Shown here piece by piece: positions 1-9,171 of a stretch of DNA of 64,000 nucleotides. This DNA comes from Nocardia altamirensis NBRC 108246 (lineage in GTDB: Bacteria > Actinomycetota > Actinomycetes > Mycobacteriales > Mycobacteriaceae), in NCBI RefSeq assembly GCF_001612685.1, contig NZ_BDAY01000040.1, positions 1-64,000 of the forward strand. The letters are read 5' to 3'. A program made the position numbers and the translations under genes. Position 1 is the first letter of the stretch; every line of letters begins with the position of its first letter. A model generated the notes under the pieces. It did not search any database. It worked only from the letters and a program-made list of their open reading frames with translations, and was not told the origin of the DNA.

Positions 1-435
1 CAGCTCGGCGGGCCGGTGCTCGGCGCGCGCACCGAGCCCGACCCGCGCGAGCAGTGTGCGCGCTCGCTCGTCGGCGACCCGCGCCGGTACGCCGTCGAGA
101 ACCAGGGGGAGCGAGACGTTTTCCACCGCGGTCAGCATCGGAACCAGGTTGAAGAACTGGAAGACGAAGCCGAGGTTGCGGCGGCGGAACGCCGAGCGGG
201 CGTTGGCGCCCATCGCCCAGACGTCGGTGTCGCGAAACCGCACGGAGCCGGTGTCGGGCGCATCCAACCCGCCCGCGATGTGCAGCAGCGTCGACTTGCC
301 CGAACCCGAAGGTCCGGTGACGACGACGAATTCACCTGCGGTGAGCACGAAGTCGAATTCGCGCAGCGCGTGAATGCGTTCACCGCCGCGGAGATAACTC
401 TTGCCGACGCCGGTCAGTTCCAGCACCACGGTCAT
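1..435 (-). CDS. ABC transporter ATP-binding protein, LolD/MacB type (partial, C-terminus outside window)
   Basis: This is the N-terminal 145 residues of an ABC ATPase that would energise an exporter or lipoprotein-release type permease. The Walker A loop GPSGSGKST lies at residues 41-49 and the Q-loop region reads FVFQFFNLVP. The spacing and the 'NLVP' after the Q-loop fit the LolD/MacB/FtsE group. The signature motif and Walker B are beyond the window edge. The ATG at 435 overlaps the stop of the upstream SDR-methyltransferase gene by 4 nt (ATGA), so it is the last visible gene of the lipid operon that starts near 19.5 kb and probably exports its product, though that role is inferred. Its permease partner should lie just outside the window. 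Confidence 0.9.
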   Translation of the reverse strand, partial: MTVVLELTGVGKSYLRGGERIHALREFDFVLTAGEFVVVTGPSGSGKSTLLHIAGGLDAPDTGSVRFRDTDVWAMGANARSAFRRRNLGFVFQFFNLVPMLTAVENVSLPLVLDGVPARVADERARTLLARVGLGARAEHRPAEL

Positions 436-2075
436 GCGGCGCTGGTGCTGCGCCGCGTGCGGATCAGCAGCTGGTGGCCGTTGTGCACGGTCTCGACAGT
501 CTCCAGCCCGGCCTTGGTCAGCAGTTGTTCGACGTCGGTGACAGTGAAGTTCGAGGTGATGGTGCCGGTGCCGACGGCGCGTTCGATCAGGCGGTCCTTC
601 CAGCCGACGCCGGGGCTGGTCAGCACCGACAGCGACAGTTCACCGTCTTCGGCGAGCAGTCCGGCCAGATGGTCCAGCACGGCCGACGGGTCAGGGAACA
701 CGTGCAGCGCGCCGTAGCAGCCGAGCGACCGGACCGAGCCGGGCGCCAGACCCAGCGTGGTGGCGTCCTGCACCAGCGCAATCATGTTGTCCGCCTTGCG
801 GAATCGCTTGGCCGCCTTCACCAGCATGTCCGGCGACAGGTCGACGAACAGCAACGGCGGCAAGCTCTTGACCTTCGCCGTGCGCACGGCGAACTTGGTC
901 AGGCTGCCATCGCCGACCCCTACCTCGACGAAGGCTGTTCCCCTGGTCTGCGCGGAGCGCATCTGGTCGCCGCAGAACTTGCCGAGCGCGCGCAGGTTGC
1001 CCCGCCAGACCACCCAGAACAGCAGAGTGGCCACGATCGGGTATGCCTTGGAATAGATCCGGTAAGCCAGCCGGATGGTGTCCTTGCGGTCGGCATCGGC
1101 GGCCGGTGCCGCGTTCGCGTCCCGGTAGAGCCGCAGTCCGCGATCGAGGACCTGCAGTCCGACGGTGCCGTCGGCGGTGACGAGCGAACCGTCGGCGGCC
1201 TCGGTCAGCGGTGCGCGGCTCGCCGGATCGATCATGGGCGGCATGGTGGTGAAGGTAGACACGGGGGCAGATACTCCAATTCCGTAGTAGTCGTTGACGC
1301 TTCGCTCGTACAGCGCGGCCGGGAGCAGCCTGCGAGCCAGATACGAGCGGCGCACGTCCTTGCCGACCCGATAGGTGCCGCGGACCCGGCGCGCGGCCAG
1401 AATCGTGGCCACCGCGTCCGCGATCGCCGCCGGTTCTTGGCCGTGCTCGAGGAAGCCCGCCAGGCGCCTGTCGACTTCCGCTGCCGCACCGCGGTATTCG
1501 TCGATGCGGATGCGGGTCTCCCTGGCGCTTGCGAAGATCGGGGTGCGGGTCCAGCCCGGCACCAGGGTGGTCACCTGCACGCCGGACCCCGCGGTCTCCA
1601 GTCGCAGTGCCTCGCCGAGCTTCTCGATCGCCGCCTTGCTCGCGGAGTACCAACCGCCGAACGGCATCGCCGTGACGGCCGCCCCCGAGCTCACCAGCAC
1701 CACCCGGCCCGCACCTTGGCCGCGCAGCACCGGAAGGACCGCGCGCACAGCGCGTGCGGTGCCCAACACGTTGACGTTCAGCAGCGCAGCCGCCTCGTCC
1801 GGGTCGGTCTCCTCGACCGCCCCCTTGATCGCGTAACCGGCGAAGGTGATGAGCGCACCGACCTTCTCGTGCCGCGCCGTGACGTCGGCGACCCACCGCC
1901 GCACCGCGGCGCCGTCGGCGACATCCACGGCGGCGACCGGGAATCCGGCGTCGGCGGGCGCCACCAGATCGGCTCCTTCCACCGCATAACCACGCTCGCT
2001 CAGCAGCTGTGCCGTGGCCAGCCCCATGCCCGATGCGGCGCCGGTGATCAGCACGACGCCTGCCTGTTCAGTCAC
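432..2075 (-). CDS. short-chain dehydrogenase-methyltransferase fusion protein
   Basis: The protein has two modules. Residues 1-270 are a classical SDR with the Rossmann motif TGAASGMG (about 11-18) and the catalytic YSASK (Y143, K147). From about residue 285 a class I SAM methyltransferase follows, with motif I VEVGVGDGS near 383-391. SDRs of this kind oxidise or reduce hydroxyl/keto groups; next to an alpha-oxoamine synthase, a 3-ketosphinganine-reductase-like role is attractive but unproven. I chose the GTG at 2075 because AAGGAG lies 7 nt upstream (2083-2088). An in-frame ATG at 2102, which overlaps the stop of the kinase gene as ATGA, and one at 2111 would add 9 or 12 residues. The methyltransferase half has no obvious substrate signature. 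Confidence 0.88.
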   Translation of the reverse strand: MTEQAGVVLITGAASGMGLATAQLLSERGYAVEGADLVAPADAGFPVAAVDVADGAAVRRWVADVTARHEKVGALITFAGYAIKGAVEETDPDEAAALLNVNVLGTARAVRAVLPVLRGQGAGRVVLVSSGAAVTAMPFGGWYSASKAAIEKLGEALRLETAGSGVQVTTLVPGWTRTPIFASARETRIRIDEYRGAAAEVDRRLAGFLEHGQEPAAIADAVATILAARRVRGTYRVGKDVRRSYLARRLLPAALYERSVNDYYGIGVSAPVSTFTTMPPMIDPASRAPLTEAADGSLVTADGTVGLQVLDRGLRLYRDANAAPAADADRKDTIRLAYRIYSKAYPIVATLLFWVVWRGNLRALGKFCGDQMRSAQTRGTAFVEVGVGDGSLTKFAVRTAKVKSLPPLLFVDLSPDMLVKAAKRFRKADNMIALVQDATTLGLAPGSVRSLGCYGALHVFPDPSAVLDHLAGLLAEDGELSLSVLTSPGVGWKDRLIERAVGTGTITSNFTVTDVEQLLTKAGLETVETVHNGHQLLIRTRRSTSAA

Positions 2076-2101
2076 CTTCGTACTCCTTGTCCGTGCCGCC
2101 A

Positions 2102-3031
2102 TCAGCCACACACCCGCAGCACCGAGGGCAGCACCTCGAGCCGGGCCGAGGTCACGACGGTGACCTCACCGTCGAGTTCGAGCGGACTCGCTTGCCGCGG
2201 CCGCAATCCCACTGCGGAGCCGCGATGGGTCAGCGCCAGCGGTGACTGCGAGAATCGGCCGCGGTACAGCCCGGCGATGAGCCCCACGATCGCCGCGCGA
2301 CCGGCGGGCGCCCAGATGTTCACGTCGAACTGTCCGTCGGACCGCTCGACGCCGGTGTCGTAGCGCATCCCACCGGCGAAATGCACGGTCTTGAGCACAC
2401 CGACATTGGTGATCGGGCCGGGGTATGTCCAGTCTGCACTGTGGATTTCGATGTCGAGCGGCCGGAAGGCCGCGATGGTGCGCACGGTGGTCCAGAGGAT
2501 CGCCGCTTCGACGCTGAGTCGCTTGAGCCCGCGCACCAGGCCGCCCGCAGTGTTGAAAGCGTGGTTACCCTCGGCAACCAACCCCATGCTTGCGTTCAAC
2601 AGGAAGTAGCGCACCTGGCTGCTGCCGTCCGGCAGCTGCATCGTCGCCTTGCCGACATCGACTGTGCTGGTTCGTGTCTCATCGAGCCGCACGGGCAGAC
2701 CGGCCACCCGGCGTTCGGCGGCGAAGGGTTTGTGGAAGTCGTTGGAGCTGCCGAGGCCGATGGCGCCGAGCGCGGTGTCCTGGCGGCGTGGCCGATCGGT
2801 GCTCGGGTCCATCAGCGCGTTGAGCACCAGGTTGACGGTCCCGTCGCCACCTGCCGCGACCACCGTTCGCGCGCCTGCGTCCAATGCCGCCCGAATCGCC
2901 TTCTCCGCTTCACCCACCGAATCCGGTGTCGCGCAGCGCAGGTCGGGGTAGCGCTCGCGGAGCTCTCGTTCGACCGTTGGCCAGCGAGTAGCGCTGCCGC
3001 CCTTGGCCTTCGAATTCACGACAACGAACAT
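2102..3031 (-). CDS. diacylglycerol kinase / sphingoid-base kinase family lipid kinase
   Basis: A DAGK_cat-type lipid kinase of about 309 residues, the normal size for the DagK/YegS/LCB5 family. The family motif GGDGTVN is seen near residues 71-77, with the nucleotide-binding VVVNSKAKGG segment at the extreme N-terminus and the GLGSSNDF motif downstream. These enzymes phosphorylate lipid hydroxyls such as diacylglycerol, ceramide or sphingoid bases. The start at 3031 (MFVVVNS) places the usual N-terminal strand at the first residues; the reading frame extends upstream but into the HAD gene, which it already overlaps by 16 nt. GGAG lies about 10 nt before the ATG. In this operon it may phosphorylate the lipid product or an intermediate (inference). 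Confidence 0.9.
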   Translation of the reverse strand: MFVVVNSKAKGGSATRWPTVERELRERYPDLRCATPDSVGEAEKAIRAALDAGARTVVAAGGDGTVNLVLNALMDPSTDRPRRQDTALGAIGLGSSNDFHKPFAAERRVAGLPVRLDETRTSTVDVGKATMQLPDGSSQVRYFLLNASMGLVAEGNHAFNTAGGLVRGLKRLSVEAAILWTTVRTIAAFRPLDIEIHSADWTYPGPITNVGVLKTVHFAGGMRYDTGVERSDGQFDVNIWAPAGRAAIVGLIAGLYRGRFSQSPLALTHRGSAVGLRPRQASPLELDGEVTVVTSARLEVLPSVLRVCG

Positions 3032-3762
3032 GGCGCACCAACTCCGAGCCATGCGGCCAGCGCCGCCCAATCGCCGCGGGTGACACCGTCGGGTCCTGCG
3101 GTGTCACCGCGGTCGTCGAGCAAGAACACCGGAATGCCGAGTTGTGCGGCAGGCGCGTCTTTGACCGCGTCGTTGCCGACCATGACGCACTCCCCCGCGT
3201 CGATACGCACCTGGTCGAGCAGCTCTCGGTAGAAATCCAGCCGTGGTTTCGCTCGTCGCATCGACTCTCCACTCGTGATATGGGCGAACGTGCCCGGGTC
3301 GTAGCCGCCCCAGCGCAGCCGGTCGGTCACGGTGATCAGCGGCCACAGCGGGTTGGTCGCGACCACCTGGCGCACACCCGCGTTCGCTAGCTCCGCCACC
3401 AGCGCCTGCGCGTGCGGTAGCGGCTGGAAACACCTGCGCAACCGCGGAAATCCGGTGCCTGCCAGCGCACGGAATCGCGCGTCGGCCGTGGCGCGATCGA
3501 GTCCGGTTGTCTCCGCGAGCATCCGGACCAACTGGTCGTGGTTGGTCTCCTCGCTCTCGTTGACTCTGACCCGATCCAAGGCACCGTCGAGCGCGCGCAG
3601 AAACCGCACCGGCGGCACGACATCGCGGAACGCGGCGGCGGCCACCAGCGGCATCAGTACTCGAAAGGTGCGCTGCCGCAGCTTGATCAGCGTGCCGTCC
3701 AGGTCCCACAGCACCGTGGTCACGCCGCGGTCATGGAGCGAAGCAGCCAGTGGTCCGGTCAT
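3016..3762 (-). CDS. HAD family hydrolase (phosphatase)
   Basis: A 248-residue haloacid-dehalogenase-type hydrolase. Motif I is DLDGT, with nucleophile D20 and acid/base D22; the C-terminal VMVGNDAVKDAPAA segment supplies motif IV for Mg2+ binding. A helical cap is inserted after motif I, as in subfamily I phosphatases. The ATG at 3762 overlaps the stop of the nucleotidyltransferase gene as ATGA. It could dephosphorylate a lipid-phosphate or nucleotide intermediate made by the kinases of the same operon, but the substrate cannot be read from the sequence. Confidence 0.9.
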   Translation of the reverse strand: MTGPLAASLHDRGVTTVLWDLDGTLIKLRQRTFRVLMPLVAAAAFRDVVPPVRFLRALDGALDRVRVNESEETNHDQLVRMLAETTGLDRATADARFRALAGTGFPRLRRCFQPLPHAQALVAELANAGVRQVVATNPLWPLITVTDRLRWGGYDPGTFAHITSGESMRRAKPRLDFYRELLDQVRIDAGECVMVGNDAVKDAPAAQLGIPVFLLDDRGDTAGPDGVTRGDWAALAAWLGVGAPCSLS

Positions 3763-5147
3763 TCTTGACCATCCAGCACCGCTTGTAGCTGACCGCGCGT
3801 CATCCCGACCCCGGCGGCGAACGCGTCGATATCGACCGCCTGACCGGCGCGGCGTGCCCGCGGCACCGCGGCGATCCCGAGGTCTACGACCGTCTTGACC
3901 AACGCCGCCGGGAACAGCCACGGACCGAGATCCCGCTGGAACACCCTGGTCAGCCGATACGGCGCGGCCACCCGCGCACCGGCCCGAGCCAGCACGGTGG
4001 CGTCGGCGGGCAGCGAGCTCATCTTCGCCGCCTCCGCGCCGGGCACCACCAGCAGGTTCGACCACAGTGCGCGGAACCGCGCCAGCTTCTCCCCCGGCGC
4101 CTGGGTGGCGTTGAACTCCAAGTACGCCTTCTCGATCCGCGCGGTGTGCGTCGACCGGCTGCGCAGCAGCGTGCGCACCGACCGGGTCTTGCGCGCGACG
4201 TCGTAACGGTAGAAGGCGGTGACCCGCTGGGCTACCGCATCGACCACCTTGGCGCACAGCGGATTCGGCACCAGCAGCTCGACCAGCGAAAGCGCGTGGC
4301 AGACCAGGTTGTGCGAACCGGCCTTGTCGATCTCGGCAAGCAGCAGCTCGATATCGAGCTCGGGACCGGCGAACCGGATCAGATTCCAGATATCGGCGAG
4401 CTCGCGCAGCCCGGTCTTGTAGTACGGCAGATGAATACACAGATGGTGCAGGTTGTCCTCGTGCGACAGCGCCCAGGCGCGCACGCCGTAGTAGTCGATC
4501 TCGCGCACCCGCGACCAGATCGCGGCGTAGTCGATGGTGTAGCCGGCCAGCGGCGTGATCAGCCCCCAGTGTGTGCCGACCACCAGTCCACCGTCGCGGG
4601 ACACGAACGACGGCAGGTGATGGGTGCGGCGCTCGCGCGCCTTCGGCGCCTTGCCGAGCAACTCGGACACGCTGAACATGCCGAATTCGCGATAGATCTC
4701 GATGACGGTGTCGATAGCGGCGAGCTCGACGAGGATGTCGATATCGTTCATCCGCTTGTACAGCGGATCGCCGTAAACCTCTGCGGCGAACAGCATCCCC
4801 TTGAGCACCACCACCCGCACCCCGGCCTCTTGCAGCCGGTGCAGCAACGGCAGCGCCCCCGCCAATCTCGCCCGATTGACGTCGGCAACGGCACCGGCGA
4901 CGGACTCGAAGTTCGCACGCACCGAGGCGGGCACGACATCGAACACCTTCGCTTTACGTAGCCCGGCGGCCACCAGCGGCGCCGTCGCTCCTTGCATCGC
5001 GAGGTCGAAGACGGCCCCCCAATCGCTGACCCGCCCGGCCGACAGCACCAGCTCGGCCAACTCGTCGGCGGTCGGCGCGACCAGTGTCGCGAGCACAACC
5101 AGTCGTTCCTCGGCGGTCACGCCGCCAACGGGCATTCGCGCGGTCAC
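3759..5147 (-). CDS. nucleotidyltransferase family protein (NTP_transf_5-like)
   Basis: A 462-residue protein whose centre carries the nucleotidyltransferase-fold signature: LKG at 115-117, then RMNDIDILV with metal-binding aspartates D135 and D137. This matches the uncharacterised NTP_transf_5 group, often found in specialised-metabolite and surface-polymer clusters. It may transfer a nucleotidyl group onto, or remove it from, a small-molecule or carrier hydroxyl/phosphate. The GTG at 5147 overlaps the upstream stop as GTGA; an ATG four codons later (5135) is the alternative. The C-terminal 150 residues are helical and basic, with no motif I recognise. Confidence 0.82.
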   Translation of the reverse strand: MTARMPVGGVTAEERLVVLATLVAPTADELAELVLSAGRVSDWGAVFDLAMQGATAPLVAAGLRKAKVFDVVPASVRANFESVAGAVADVNRARLAGALPLLHRLQEAGVRVVVLKGMLFAAEVYGDPLYKRMNDIDILVELAAIDTVIEIYREFGMFSVSELLGKAPKARERRTHHLPSFVSRDGGLVVGTHWGLITPLAGYTIDYAAIWSRVREIDYYGVRAWALSHEDNLHHLCIHLPYYKTGLRELADIWNLIRFAGPELDIELLLAEIDKAGSHNLVCHALSLVELLVPNPLCAKVVDAVAQRVTAFYRYDVARKTRSVRTLLRSRSTHTARIEKAYLEFNATQAPGEKLARFRALWSNLLVVPGAEAAKMSSLPADATVLARAGARVAAPYRLTRVFQRDLGPWLFPAALVKTVVDLGIAAVPRARRAGQAVDIDAFAAGVGMTRGQLQAVLDGQE

Positions 5148-6442
5148 GACACACCATCCAGTTCTGGGTGAAAGCCGAAACGCCGTGCGACGGCGCCGAT
5201 TCGGTCCACGGCGGTATCGAGCTGGGCCCTGGTCAGCGTCGCCATCATGCTCACCCGAATGCGCTGCTGGTCGCGCGGCACCGCGGGGAACTCGACGCCG
5301 TTGACGAACACACCCTCGGCATCGAGGGCGGCGACCACCTCGGCCACCGGCACCTCGGCAGGCACCAGGATCGGCACGATCGCCGTCTCCGGGTGCACCG
5401 CGAAGCCGATGGTGCGCAACGCTTCCGCGAAGTAGCCGACATTGTCGTGCAGCGCGGCGACCCGCTCGGGATGGGCGTCGAGGAAGTCGATGGCGGCGAG
5501 CACCGACGCGACCACCGCGGGCGACAAGGCCGCGGAGAACATGTACGGCCTGGCGAAGAACCGCAGATAGTCCACCAGATCCTTTGAGCCGGCGACGAAT
5601 CCGCCGGTCGTCGCGAACACCTTGGAGAAGGTGCCCATGGCGATGTCGACCCGGCCCTCCATGCCGAAATGCTCTGCGGTGCCGCGTCCGCGGGCGCCGA
5701 GCACGCCGGTGCCGTGCGCGTCGTCCACCGCGAGCCACGCGCCGAAACTGTCACACAGCTCGCGGATCTCGGCCAGCGGCGCGATATCGCCGTCCATCGA
5801 GTAGACGCCCTCGACGGCGACCACGATATTGGCCCCCGGATTGCGCCAGCGCGCCTGCATCAACCGCAACCGCAGCTGTTCGACATCGTTGTGCTCGAAC
5901 GACATCGACCGCACCCGCCCGAGCTGGATGCCGTCATAGAGGCTCGCGTGGTTCTGCACGTCGTAGAGCAGCAGATCGCCTTTGCCGAACAACCCGGTCA
6001 CCCAGCCGACATTCGCCGCGAACCCGGAGGAGAACACCAGCGCCGACTCGCAGCCCTTCAGCTCGGCCAGCCGCTCCTCCAACTGGACGTGCAGCGAGGT
6101 GGTGCCGTTCAGCAGCGGCGGACCACCGCAGCCGACGCCGTACTCCTCGGTGGCGGCGACGGCGGCCGCGACGATCTCGGGTTCGTTCGCCAGCCCGAGG
6201 TAGTTGTTCGAGCCGAGCATGATGACGTCCCTGGTCGCCGTCCCGTCGCGGAGCCGGACGGTCGCCCCCGCCGGGCCCGCGATCTCGCGCATGACGAAAC
6301 CGAGCTCGCGCGATCGGGTCACATACGGCCGGAAGTCGGCGAACCGATCGGCGAACGTGCGTGCCGTCGGGTTGAGATAGTGCGCGAGACTGAAGTTCTC
6401 GCCGTGCCCGACGATCGCCTCCTCGCTGCCCGCGGAGTTCAT
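5144..6442 (-). CDS. alpha-oxoamine synthase (8-amino-7-oxononanoate synthase / serine palmitoyltransferase family)
   Basis: A 432-residue PLP enzyme of the alpha-oxoamine synthase family, which joins an amino acid to an acyl thioester with loss of CO2. Seen directly: GSNNYLGL near residue 76, the cofactor-binding DDAHGTG, and GTFSKVFATTGG with the Schiff-base lysine K274. The overall length and the glycine-rich GVGCGGPPLLNG segment fit AONS/SPT/KBL enzymes. No other biotin gene is nearby, while FAAL, ACPs, an SDR and a lipid kinase are, so serine-palmitoyltransferase-like chemistry on an acyl-ACP is more likely than biotin synthesis. That assignment is inference; the amino-acid specificity is unknown. 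The ATG at 6442 overlaps the upstream stop as ATGA. Confidence 0.92.
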   Translation of the reverse strand: MNSAGSEEAIVGHGENFSLAHYLNPTARTFADRFADFRPYVTRSRELGFVMREIAGPAGATVRLRDGTATRDVIMLGSNNYLGLANEPEIVAAAVAATEEYGVGCGGPPLLNGTTSLHVQLEERLAELKGCESALVFSSGFAANVGWVTGLFGKGDLLLYDVQNHASLYDGIQLGRVRSMSFEHNDVEQLRLRLMQARWRNPGANIVVAVEGVYSMDGDIAPLAEIRELCDSFGAWLAVDDAHGTGVLGARGRGTAEHFGMEGRVDIAMGTFSKVFATTGGFVAGSKDLVDYLRFFARPYMFSAALSPAVVASVLAAIDFLDAHPERVAALHDNVGYFAEALRTIGFAVHPETAIVPILVPAEVPVAEVVAALDAEGVFVNGVEFPAVPRDQQRIRVSMMATLTRAQLDTAVDRIGAVARRFGFHPELDGVS

Positions 6443-9171
6443 GCCGGCCTCCGCCCGGTGATGGTGACCGTGCCCGCCCGCCCGTCGAGCGCGACACGGT
6501 CGCCGGAGCGCAGCAGGCTGGTGGCGTCGCGGACGCCGACGACGGTGGTGATGCCGAGTTCCCTGCCGATGATCGCGGTGTGTGACAACACGCTGCCCTT
6601 CTCGCTGATCAGTCCGCCCGCGGCGACCATCAGGAACACCCAGCCGGGATCCGTGGTCGTGGCGACAAGCACCTCACCGTCGATCGGGGTGTCGGCCTCC
6701 GGCTCGTGCAGCACGAGCGCGGGTGCCTCGACTCGCCCCGGCGCGCAGCCGATGCCGGTGAGTACCGTTGCCGTGCTGTCGTATTCGGTGAATTCGACCG
6801 AGTTGTCCGCGGCCGCGGCAATGCCGGAGGTGACGATGCGGGCGGGCATCGGCTGCCCGCGCCAGCGGCCGTAGTCGCCCTTGCGCGCGGCGATGACCAT
6901 GCGCGGATCGGCGTCAACGGCGGTCCCTCTGATCAATGCGGTGATCTCCTCGTAGGTCAGATAGAAGATGTCGTATGGCGCGTCGAGCAGCCCTGCCTCG
7001 TGGAACTGCGTGCCGAGCGCCCGAAACACCCGCTTCACCAGGCCGAAGCATCGGCTCCGGCCGAGCCGCATGTTCTCGCGCTGCTTGACCGTTGCCCGTG
7101 CCTGCCGCAACACCACACGGAAGGCGATGCGGCGCAAAGGATGTCCGCGTAGCGCGGCGCCGATCCGCGCCTCGGCGGCGTGGCGGATTTCGCGCTCGCG
7201 AGCCTGCATCTGCTCGACGTTCTGGCCGCCACGCACATAGTTGCGCAGGGCAGGCACCAGCCGATGCGGCCGCAGTGCGAGCGGATCGGTCTCCAGCTTG
7301 AGTTCGTCGACGGTCCGGTCGCCGTAGGCGTCGATGTGGGCCGCGCAGGCAGCAAGGAACTCGGCGAACCGTGGGTCGGTGTGCAGCGTCGACCAGACCT
7401 CGACGGCATCGTGCTCGCCGGCGAACAGCGCCGTCAGGGCCTCGTCGTCGCGGATCCTGGCGGCGAGCGCGAGCGCGGACACGACGGGTTCGACACTGTC
7501 GACACCCTTTTCGCCGCAGAACAGTTCGTTGCGCACCGTCAGTGCTTCGTCACCGGTGATACCGGACCGCTCGATCAGTCCGCCGACGACGTGGAAGAGC
7601 TGTTGGGCGAGAAAGTCATTGAAGATCTGCACGGAATAGGCGGGGACGAGCTGGGTGATGCAGCGCTCCAGCCAGCCGAGCAGCTGATGCGGATCGCGCT
7701 CGCGCTCCGGGGTTTCCGGCGCGAACCGCCGCCCGAGATCCGCGGTGAAGTCGCCGAGCACGGCGAAAAATCCCGCGAGCCGTTTCGGCAGGCGCAGCCA
7801 GCCGAACAACAGGATGACCACGATGCGCACCCGACGATAGGCGGCGCGCAGCCGGGCCAATGCCGAACGGGGTGCGGCCGGGCGCCGATAGCGGTTCTCG
7901 ATGCCGAGCGCGGCCTCCCAGCCCTCGATGGCCGATTCCATCCCTGGGATCTGCAGAAACAGCCGATACCAGTTGCTGATGTTGTAGTAGATGTGCCCGT
8001 GTGCGATGCCGACCAGGTACGGGTAGAGATCCGCGGCATTCGCACGCACGGTGGCACGGCTGGCGCCGAAACTCCGGTGGCAGGCGCGGAACACCTGCTC
8101 GTAGGCCAGCCGGACCACCGAGAAGGTCAGCGGGCTGGACAGGCCGGGATACGACTCGGCGACATTGACGTTGTCGAAGACGGTTTCGTGCGCACCGGTC
8201 GCGGTGATCGGCCGGGTCTGCAACAGGTACATCGTGCCGCTCGCGTCGACCGCCCATTCGATGTCCTGTGGCGCACCGAGTTCGGCGGACAGGCGCAGGG
8301 CGATGTCCACCACCTCGATCACCCGGTCGTCGTCGAGCGCGGCCGCGGTGGACGCGGCGATGGTCTCGATCTCGGTGCCCGCGGCGCCAAGGGTCACCCG
8401 GCTGCGCTTGTCCGCGACGGCCCGCGTGGTGAGGGTGCGCGAGCGGACATCGACGAAATAGGTGTCGCATTCGACGGATCCCGACACCACGCCCTCGCCG
8501 AGGCCGAGCCCGGCCGAGACCACCGCTTCCTGTGGATCGCCGCTCTGTGGGTTGCAGGCGAAGGCGACACCAGCGACGGTGCTGTCGACGAGGGCCTGCA
8601 CGATCACCGCAGGCTCCGGCACCGCGTTGTCCAGCCCGCGGCGGGCCCGATAGAACAGTGCGCGTTCGGAATAGGCCGATGCCAAGCAGGTCAGCACGGC
8701 CGTATCGACCTGGTCAGGCGCGACGCCCAGGACGGTATCCAGCTGTCCGGCAAAGGAATCGGCCGCGGAATCCTCGCCGCGCGCGGAGGAGCGCACGGCA
8801 AGGGTGTGCGTGCCGAGCGCACCGATCGCGGCCTTGAGTTCGGACCGAATGTCCTCGGGCACCGCGAGTCCGGCGATCAGCACGCCGATGGCGGCAGCGG
8901 TGTCGCGCAACGAGCCACGGTCCTGCGGGTCCAACGCGGCCAGCACGGTGTCGATCTCAGGGGCGACCGGGCGCAGGATCCTGGTGCACGCCTCGACGGT
9001 GAGTACACAGAACCGGGGCACGGTGTAGCCCCGCGCGACCAGCCAGGCCAGGTTGGCGGCCTTGTGTCCCACCAGGTCCGAGCCCACCTCGGCGGTCGCC
9101 CGCTCGTCGAGTACCGCGGCGGCGAGGCCGGGGCCACCCCGCATCGAATCACTCTGCGGCGCCGCTGTCAT
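6439..9171 (-). CDS. PEP synthase / pyruvate-phosphate dikinase-like phosphotransferase
   Basis: A 910-residue protein with an N-terminal ATP-grasp (PPDK_N) domain, recognisable from GHKAANLAWL and the RSSARGED segment, a long middle region, and a C-terminal swivelling phosphohistidine domain with GSVLSHTAIIGRE (phospho-acceptor histidine near residue 864). This is the layout of PEP synthase and of rifampin phosphotransferase, which uses ATP to phosphorylate a drug hydroxyl through a phosphohistidine. No PEP-binding TIM barrel is evident, so a small-molecule phosphotransferase is more likely than PEP synthesis. It parallels the third module of the giant protein upstream. It overlaps the P450 gene by 4 nt. 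Confidence 0.86.
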   Translation of the reverse strand: MTAAPQSDSMRGGPGLAAAVLDERATAEVGSDLVGHKAANLAWLVARGYTVPRFCVLTVEACTRILRPVAPEIDTVLAALDPQDRGSLRDTAAAIGVLIAGLAVPEDIRSELKAAIGALGTHTLAVRSSARGEDSAADSFAGQLDTVLGVAPDQVDTAVLTCLASAYSERALFYRARRGLDNAVPEPAVIVQALVDSTVAGVAFACNPQSGDPQEAVVSAGLGLGEGVVSGSVECDTYFVDVRSRTLTTRAVADKRSRVTLGAAGTEIETIAASTAAALDDDRVIEVVDIALRLSAELGAPQDIEWAVDASGTMYLLQTRPITATGAHETVFDNVNVAESYPGLSSPLTFSVVRLAYEQVFRACHRSFGASRATVRANAADLYPYLVGIAHGHIYYNISNWYRLFLQIPGMESAIEGWEAALGIENRYRRPAAPRSALARLRAAYRRVRIVVILLFGWLRLPKRLAGFFAVLGDFTADLGRRFAPETPERERDPHQLLGWLERCITQLVPAYSVQIFNDFLAQQLFHVVGGLIERSGITGDEALTVRNELFCGEKGVDSVEPVVSALALAARIRDDEALTALFAGEHDAVEVWSTLHTDPRFAEFLAACAAHIDAYGDRTVDELKLETDPLALRPHRLVPALRNYVRGGQNVEQMQAREREIRHAAEARIGAALRGHPLRRIAFRVVLRQARATVKQRENMRLGRSRCFGLVKRVFRALGTQFHEAGLLDAPYDIFYLTYEEITALIRGTAVDADPRMVIAARKGDYGRWRGQPMPARIVTSGIAAAADNSVEFTEYDSTATVLTGIGCAPGRVEAPALVLHEPEADTPIDGEVLVATTTDPGWVFLMVAAGGLISEKGSVLSHTAIIGRELGITTVVGVRDATSLLRSGDRVALDGRAGTVTITGRRPA

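Noticed and set aside
474..2363. Long plus-strand open frame (629 codons) opposite the SDR-methyltransferase and lipid kinase genes
   Set aside because: It is an antisense shadow caused by high GC content; it has no recognisable domain and lies over two well-supported genes.
5144..6442. Biotin-synthesis gene bioF
   Set aside because: No other bio gene is nearby and the context is a lipid-type operon, so only the family name is given.
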